Positions 5,681 through 9,466 of a DNA stretch of 9,466 bases are shown piece after piece. Numbering within the stretch: position 1 is the first letter of the stretch; every line of letters starts with the position of its first letter. A model generated the notes under the pieces. The model did not search any database and had not been told where the DNA came from. It saw nothing but the letters and a program-made list of their open reading frames with translations. The position numbers were made by a program, and so were the translations under genes. The DNA is from Gammaproteobacteria bacterium UBA5338 (GTDB taxonomy: Bacteria > Pseudomonadota > Gammaproteobacteria > Pseudomonadales > UBA5862): positions 1-9,466 of the forward strand of contig DHQM01000226.1 of NCBI GenBank assembly GCA_002408105.1, read 5' to 3'.

Positions 5681-6331
5681 TCACCGGCCCTGCACCTCGC
5701 CCCAGAGCAACTTGTGCAACTGCAGTTGCAGGCGCGCTCGCAGCCCGTCGGCAACCATCCATCCCGCGAGCTCCCTGGGCTCTAGTGCTTGCCAGACAGG
5801 GGAAAGCAGCACTGCTCCCACCCGATCAGACAACCTCCAGCGGTCCATTTGGAACCGTGCCCAATCGTAGTCCTGGCGGTCAGAGACCACGAACTTGACT
5901 TGGTCTTTCTGGGTCAGCACATCCATGTTTTCCCAGTGATTGCGGTGACTTTCCCCACTCCCGGGCGTTTTGAGGTCCATGACGATGCTGACCCGGGGGT
6001 CAATGTCCGCGCATGGCAGCGCCCCGCTGGTTTCCAGAGACACCCGATACCCATGGTCACAGAGGGCCCGCAACAACCCGCGGCAGCTGGGCTGGGCCAA
6101 TGGCTCCCCTCCCGTCACACAGACATACTCGGTCGGGTGGCGGGCAACGTCAGCAACAACGGCATTCAGGTCTCGGTGGGTGCCACCCGAAAAAGCATAA
6201 GCCGTGTCGCAATAGGTGCAGCGGAGCGGACACCCTGTCAGGCGCACAAACACCGTGGGACAGCCAGCCGATAGGCTTTCACCCTGGAGTGAAAAAAAAA
6301 CCTCGGTGACCCGCACACGGCCGGTGATCAT
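5681..6331 (-). CDS. queE: 7-carboxy-7-deazaguanine synthase QueE (radical SAM)
   Basis: A 216-residue radical SAM enzyme that rearranges 6-carboxy-tetrahydropterin into 7-carboxy-7-deazaguanine, the step before QueC. The [4Fe-4S] cluster motif is C34-x3-C38-x2-C41 ([10 protein letters not shown]). The SAM-binding GGEP is at residues 74-77, ETSG at 100-103, and the family's C-terminal LQLHKLLWG at 203-211. The N-terminal [10 protein letters not shown] (10-19) is the usual substrate-side motif and is partly encoded by a run of nine T. I chose ATG 6331, 19 nt after the cpoB stop. A good Shine-Dalgarno is lacking (a GAGG lies rather far upstream), so a non-ATG start two codons earlier at 6337 remains possible. 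The placement downstream of cpoB matches Pseudomonas. Confidence 0.96.
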   Translation of the reverse strand: MITGRVRVTEVFFSLQGESLSAGCPTVFVRLTGCPLRCTYCDTAYAFSGGTHRDLNAVVADVARHPTEYVCVTGGEPLAQPSCRGLLRALCDHGYRVSLETSGALPCADIDPRVSIVMDLKTPGSGESHRNHWENMDVLTQKDQVKFVVSDRQDYDWARFQMDRWRLSDRVGAVLLSPVWQALEPRELAGWMVADGLRARLQLQLHKLLWGEVQGR

Positions 6332-6350
6332 ACCCAGGGTGCTTGCCTCG

Positions 6351-7070
6351 TCAGCGTAGGTTGCGAAGGTACAACGCCGCCAACCGTGCGGCAGAATGGT
6401 CCGGGTAAATTTGCTGGGTTTTCTCCAGCACGGTCCGGGCCTGCTCGGCATCGCCCATCTTGTGGTAGGTCACGCCCAGTTTGTACATGGAGTCGGCGGT
6501 CTTGTTGTGGTCGGGAAATTCTGTGATCACCTGGGTGAAGGCGTCACGTGCAGCTTCAAGGTCGGACTCCAGCAGGTACAGCTCGCCCAGCCAGTAATAA
6601 GCGTTGGCGCTAAAGGAACCCCGTGGGAAGCGGTTGAGGAACACCAAGAAGCCCTGCTTCGCGGCTTCAAAGTCCCGCGCCCGGACCTTCTCGTACGCCG
6701 CCTGATAATGGGCCGCCTCATCCGCCGACGAATCGGGCGCGGCAGCATCCGTCGGTGGCTCCGCCCGGGTCACAAGCGCTGGTGCCGAAGGGGCTTGCTG
6801 TGTCACTGGGACCTGCGCGTCTTCGAGCCGGTTCAGCCGACGGTCGAGGTCCAGGTAGTGGTCGCGCTGACGGCTCTTGAGCAAATCGATTTCGTGCGCC
6901 TGCTCCTCGACCTGGCCGCGAAGGGTCAACACTTCGGACTGCAACTGCTGCAATTGAAACAGCAGCTCTGCACCCACCCCCCCTGCACCAGCGGCAGGAG
7001 TGGGTGCCTCGGCAACCGCGAATGGGGTTGCGAGCAGTACCGCCAGTCCGAATCCGCGCGCGATGCGCAT
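6351..7070 (-). CDS. cpoB: Cell division coordinator CpoB (YbgF), periplasmic TPR protein
   Basis: A 239-residue exported protein of the Tol-Pal system. Residues 1-20 form a signal peptide (positively charged start, hydrophobic core, AVA before a likely cut at 20/21). A trimerising coiled coil rich in Gln/Leu/Glu covers about 34-85. A Pro/Ala-rich linker covers about 86-118. TPR repeats run from about 119 to the end, with the recurring pattern of small residues and F/Y-P-D-H/R between helices (FPRGSFSANAYYWLGELY, FPDHNKTADSMYKLGVTY, YPDHSAARLAALYL). The family links PBP1B-dependent peptidoglycan synthesis to outer-membrane constriction and binds TolA. The start codon overlaps the pal stop by one base (TGATG at 7068-7072), so translation is coupled to pal. 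Confidence 0.95.
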   Translation of the reverse strand: MRIARGFGLAVLLATPFAVAEAPTPAAGAGGVGAELLFQLQQLQSEVLTLRGQVEEQAHEIDLLKSRQRDHYLDLDRRLNRLEDAQVPVTQQAPSAPALVTRAEPPTDAAAPDSSADEAAHYQAAYEKVRARDFEAAKQGFLVFLNRFPRGSFSANAYYWLGELYLLESDLEAARDAFTQVITEFPDHNKTADSMYKLGVTYHKMGDAEQARTVLEKTQQIYPDHSAARLAALYLRNLR

Positions 7071-7651
7071 CAGTATTTCAGCTCCACGCGGCGGTTCTCG
7101 TCCCAGGCCGCTTCGGTGTGCGACGGATTGGCAGGCCGTTCCTCGCCATAGCTGACCACCCGTATGCGGCTGGCCGGCACCCCTTCCAGAAGCAACAGGT
7201 TGCGCACCGCTTTCGCACGGCGCTCGCCGAGCGCGAGGTTGTACTCACGGGTACCGCGCTCGTCGGTGTGCCCCTCAAGCAACAGGGTTTGGGTCGGGTT
7301 TGCAATCAGGTACCGGGCGTGTGCGAGCACCAGGTCACGAAACTCCGGCTGCAGGTTGTCGTCATCGAAACCAAAGTACACCAGGGTGCCAAGTTCGGAC
7401 AGATCGGGCAGGGTTGCGCTGCTGATGGCACCGTCGTCGCCAACCCCGAAACTTTCCGCACCAGCCCGGTCAGCTTCCTGTCCCGCAGCGCCGCTCTGAT
7501 CGGCACCCTGCATGCCCTGGGCCTCAACTGCAGGCGGTAGCTGGTCTGAATCGGGTTCCGGCGCAACGCCACCGCGGCTTCCACAGCCTGCCAGCAGCGC
7601 AAACACGAGCGATAGGAACAGCGTGCGCAAAGGCGCGGTCATGGGCATCAT
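7070..7651 (-). CDS. pal: Peptidoglycan-associated lipoprotein Pal
   Basis: A 193-residue outer-membrane lipoprotein. The signal peptide ends in the lipobox L20-A-G-C23, and the residue after the lipidated cysteine is Gly, so no inner-membrane retention signal is present. Residues 24-80 form a flexible Gly/Ala/Asp-rich linker that is long for the family. The OmpA-like peptidoglycan-binding domain runs from about 85 to the end, with GHTDERGTREYN (127-138, diaminopimelate-binding D130 and R132), GERRAKAV (142-149) and VVSYGEERP (165-173). It anchors the outer membrane to the wall and binds TolB. Two adjacent ATGs (7651 and 7648) are both served by GGAGGAG (7656-7662); the choice is unresolved and harmless. 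The gene follows tolB by 41 bp and overlaps cpoB by one base. Confidence 0.97.
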   Translation of the reverse strand: MMPMTAPLRTLFLSLVFALLAGCGSRGGVAPEPDSDQLPPAVEAQGMQGADQSGAAGQEADRAGAESFGVGDDGAISSATLPDLSELGTLVYFGFDDDNLQPEFRDLVLAHARYLIANPTQTLLLEGHTDERGTREYNLALGERRAKAVRNLLLLEGVPASRIRVVSYGEERPANPSHTEAAWDENRRVELKY

Positions 7652-7692
7652 CGGACTCCTCCGGGTTGTGGTCTGTTGGTCAAGCGTGACGG

Positions 7693-9048
7693 CTAGGGTG
7701 TCAGTGGAGACCAGGCCGGCTCGCGAACGTCCCCGGTGCTCGACGGCAGTCGAAATTTGACTTTTCCGTCCACTGAAACGGCCGCCAGTATACCGCGGCC
7801 GCGGCTTTGGGTGGCATAGAGCACCAGTTCTCCATTGGGCGCGACACTCGGTGACTCATCCAGGCTGGTGTCGGTTAAGACCCGCACGTTTCCGCGCTCC
7901 AGGTCTTGCACCGCGATGTGGAAGACGCCGTCGCGGCGGTGGACCATGACCACCGACCGCCCGTCGGGAAGCGGAATCGGCCGGGCGTTGTAGTCACCCT
8001 GAAACGATACCCGCTGCACCCGACCCGAGGCCAGGTCGACCCGGTAGACTTGAGGGCGCCCGCCTCGTCCCGAAGTGAACAGAAGCGCGCGCCCATCGGG
8101 CGTAAACCGGGGTTCAGTATCAATGGCAAAGTGGTCCGTCACGCGGCGCAGTTGACGTGACTCGAGGTGCAGCAGGTAAATCTCTGGATTGCCGTCCTTC
8201 GACAGCACCATCGCCAGCTGCTTGCCATCCGGTGAGAAATCCGGCGCGCTGTTGATCCCGGGCCAGTGGGTCACCCGCTCGCGCACGCCAGAAGACAGTT
8301 CCTGCACGTAAATGGCCGGGGCGCCCGTTTCAAATGACACATAGGCGATGCGCTCCCCACCCGGGGCCCAGACCGGCGACATGATCGGCTCGACCGACTC
8401 CAGAATCACGCGTGCATTGTACCCATCGGCATCAGCCAAATTGAGCCGATAGCGCCGCTCATCGCCCACGCCAACTTCAGTGATGTACAAGATGCGGGTC
8501 GCGAAGATGCCTTCGATGCCGGTGATCTCCGCGTACACCTGGTCACTGATTCGGTGGGCCAGGTTGCGCAGCTGGGTCGCACTGGAGGTCAACACCTCTC
8601 CCCGCAGGCGCTTGCCCTGCAGCACACTGAACAACTCGTAGGTCACCCGCTGGCGTCCATCAACCGTGCCCTCGACCACGCCGACCAACAAGTACTCCGC
8701 GCCGATCAAACGCCAATCCCGGTACACCACCTGGGTGGCGTTTTGGGGGCTGCTCAACATGTCTTCCGGCTCAATGGCGCGGAATCGACCGCTGCGACGC
8801 AGGTTGTTGCGCACGATTTGCGCCACGTCCAGGCCATCGTCCATGGCGCCCGCGAAGGGGACCACCGCGATCGAAACCGGCTGGTCGACACCTTCGGTGA
8901 TTTCGATGGTCAGCATGTCCGCCGACAGGCCCTGTGCCAACAACACCAGGGCCCCGCCCAGCAGCGCTCGCAAGCGAAGCCATTGTCTCAACGTGCCGGA
9001 CTGACCTCGGACCGTCTGTGTCCAACCCATGCGCCACCCTTTCAACAT
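7693..9048 (-). CDS. tolB: Tol-Pal system beta-propeller protein TolB
   Basis: A 451-residue periplasmic protein bridging TolA and Pal. A rather long signal peptide has an Arg-rich n-region up to residue 27, a hydrophobic stretch [11 protein letters not shown] (28-38) and a likely cut after LSA (43/44). The mature N-terminus, [11 protein letters not shown], corresponds to the TolA-contacting strand of E. coli TolB. An alpha/beta domain covers about 55-180. A six-bladed propeller covers about 184-451, with blade signatures [10 protein letters not shown] (227-236), [10 protein letters not shown] (271-280), [10 protein letters not shown] (315-324), LPDGRSVVM (360-368) and [10 protein letters not shown] (402-411). 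ATG 9048 was chosen because GAGGAG (9056-9061) lies 7 nt upstream. ATG 9030 is the main alternative and would shorten the n-region by six residues. tolA ends 85 bp upstream. Confidence 0.96.
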   Translation of the reverse strand: MLKGWRMGWTQTVRGQSGTLRQWLRLRALLGGALVLLAQGLSADMLTIEITEGVDQPVSIAVVPFAGAMDDGLDVAQIVRNNLRRSGRFRAIEPEDMLSSPQNATQVVYRDWRLIGAEYLLVGVVEGTVDGRQRVTYELFSVLQGKRLRGEVLTSSATQLRNLAHRISDQVYAEITGIEGIFATRILYITEVGVGDERRYRLNLADADGYNARVILESVEPIMSPVWAPGGERIAYVSFETGAPAIYVQELSSGVRERVTHWPGINSAPDFSPDGKQLAMVLSKDGNPEIYLLHLESRQLRRVTDHFAIDTEPRFTPDGRALLFTSGRGGRPQVYRVDLASGRVQRVSFQGDYNARPIPLPDGRSVVMVHRRDGVFHIAVQDLERGNVRVLTDTSLDESPSVAPNGELVLYATQSRGRGILAAVSVDGKVKFRLPSSTGDVREPAWSPLTP

Positions 9049-9055
9049 GTACCCA

Positions 9056-9061
9056 CTCCTC
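9056..9061 (-). promoter_or_regulatory. Ribosome binding site deciding the tolB start
   Basis: GAGGAG on the minus strand with a 7-nt spacer to ATG 9048. This favours 9048 over a GTG at 9069, which would place the site inside the coding region, and over ATG 9030, whose upstream AAAGGG is weaker. Confidence 0.7.
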
Positions 9062-9133
9062 AACTGCACAACCTACATCGCTGCCCAAGGGCACGCCGCA
9101 ACCCAAACCTATACGGACGCCGACTTCCGGGCA

Positions 9134-9466
9134 TCACTGCGGCAGGTCGTCTGGCCGGAACCGCAACCTCAACCGCCGAAAGTAACGGTCGAACAGGCGC
9201 GGGTCATCCGGCACCGCAAACCGCCCAACTTTCTGCACCGCACGCACGGCTGAGGCGTCAAACGCGATTGATTCGCTACTTTGAACGACATCCACCTGAA
9301 CCAGCTCACCACTCGGCACCAGTTGAATTTCCAACTCGACCTCCATCCCCCGGCGAGCATTCAAAGGGCGCGACCAGTTTTGTGTGATGTCTCGCGCGAT
9401 CACGGCCTTGTACGAGGCCACCTCCGCGTTGTCAGGGCCGGACTGGCTCGCCTCGGGAGCGGGCCG
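9134..9466 (-). CDS. tolA: TolA, C-terminal domain (gene runs off the right edge)
   Basis: The reading frame is open from the window edge to TGA 9134-9136 and gives 110 residues. After a Pro/Ala/Ser-rich end of the linker, the globular domain III begins: YKAVIARDITQNWSRP, then LEIQLVPSGELVQVDVVQSS, the FDASAVRAVQKVGRFAVPDD segment, and LRLRFRPDDL. This TonB-like pattern (helix with W, then basic and Pro residues, strand G-x-V-x-x-V, S-S-G/E-x-x-x-F-D-A-S) is characteristic of TolA/TonB C-terminal domains. TolA is energised by TolQR in the inner membrane and contacts TolB, CpoB and Pal in the periplasm. The membrane anchor and long helical domain lie outside the window. The neighbouring tolB confirms the assignment. 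Confidence 0.92.
   Translation of the reverse strand, partial: RPAPEASQSGPDNAEVASYKAVIARDITQNWSRPLNARRGMEVELEIQLVPSGELVQVDVVQSSESIAFDASAVRAVQKVGRFAVPDDPRLFDRYFRRLRLRFRPDDLPQ

Noticed and set aside
9049..9133. Extra gene or promoter between tolA and tolB
   Set aside because: The 85-bp gap holds the tolB ribosome binding site, and I saw no convincing promoter, hairpin or coding frame in it.
8554..9387. Plus-strand open frame of 277 codons opposite tolB and tolA
   Set aside because: It is antisense to two well-recognised genes and has no motif; such shadows are common in GC-rich coding DNA. The same applies to frames opposite nrdJa, cpoB, pal and queE.

Overview
The window looks like the chromosome of a free-living, GC-rich gammaproteobacterium. 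The evidence is the gene order tolA-tolB-pal-cpoB-queE-queC on the minus strand, which is the Pseudomonas-type arrangement, and a class II ribonucleotide reductase split into NrdJa and NrdJb, as described in Pseudomonas. I cannot name the genus. No tRNA, rRNA, CRISPR array, transposase or prophage gene was seen.

Layout. (1) Positions 1-755, plus strand: the 3' end of a thiolase-like gene followed by a zinc-ribbon/OB-fold (DUF35) partner, a known pairing in acyl-CoA and steroid-type catabolism. (2) Positions 756-886: a convergent gap packed with four GC-rich hairpins. (3) Positions 887-3809, minus strand: nrdJb and nrdJa. Together they supply one complete adenosylcobalamin-dependent ribonucleotide reductase: NrdJa carries the catalytic barrel, NrdJb carries the TSCPD-like domain and the cysteine-rich tail. 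(4) Positions 3810-4193: an unusually rich intergenic region. It holds a 9-bp leader hairpin, an AT-rich promoter with a near-perfect NrdR box plus a degenerate second box exactly 31 bp away, a small GC hairpin and a 19-bp perfect inverted repeat. (5) Positions 4194-4943, plus strand: a Fre-like NAD(P)H:flavin reductase, divergent from nrdJa. (6) Positions 4998-9466, minus strand: queC, queE, cpoB, pal, tolB and the 3' end of tolA, closely packed and probably read mostly as one operon.

How the genes work together. NrdJab makes deoxyribonucleotides without needing oxygen or a metal-oxo subunit, under likely NrdR control. The divergent flavin reductase could plausibly keep cobalamin or flavin reduced for it; this is inference. 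The Tol-Pal genes build the trans-envelope system that constricts the outer membrane at division, with CpoB coordinating peptidoglycan synthesis. QueE and QueC are the middle steps of queuosine precursor (preQ0) synthesis.

Most worth a second look: the NrdR-box promoter shared with a flavin reductase; the stop of nrdJa lying in a UUU-UAG-A context whose +1 frame runs open into nrdJb; and the tandem hairpins with a 19-bp perfect inverted repeat upstream of the flavin reductase.
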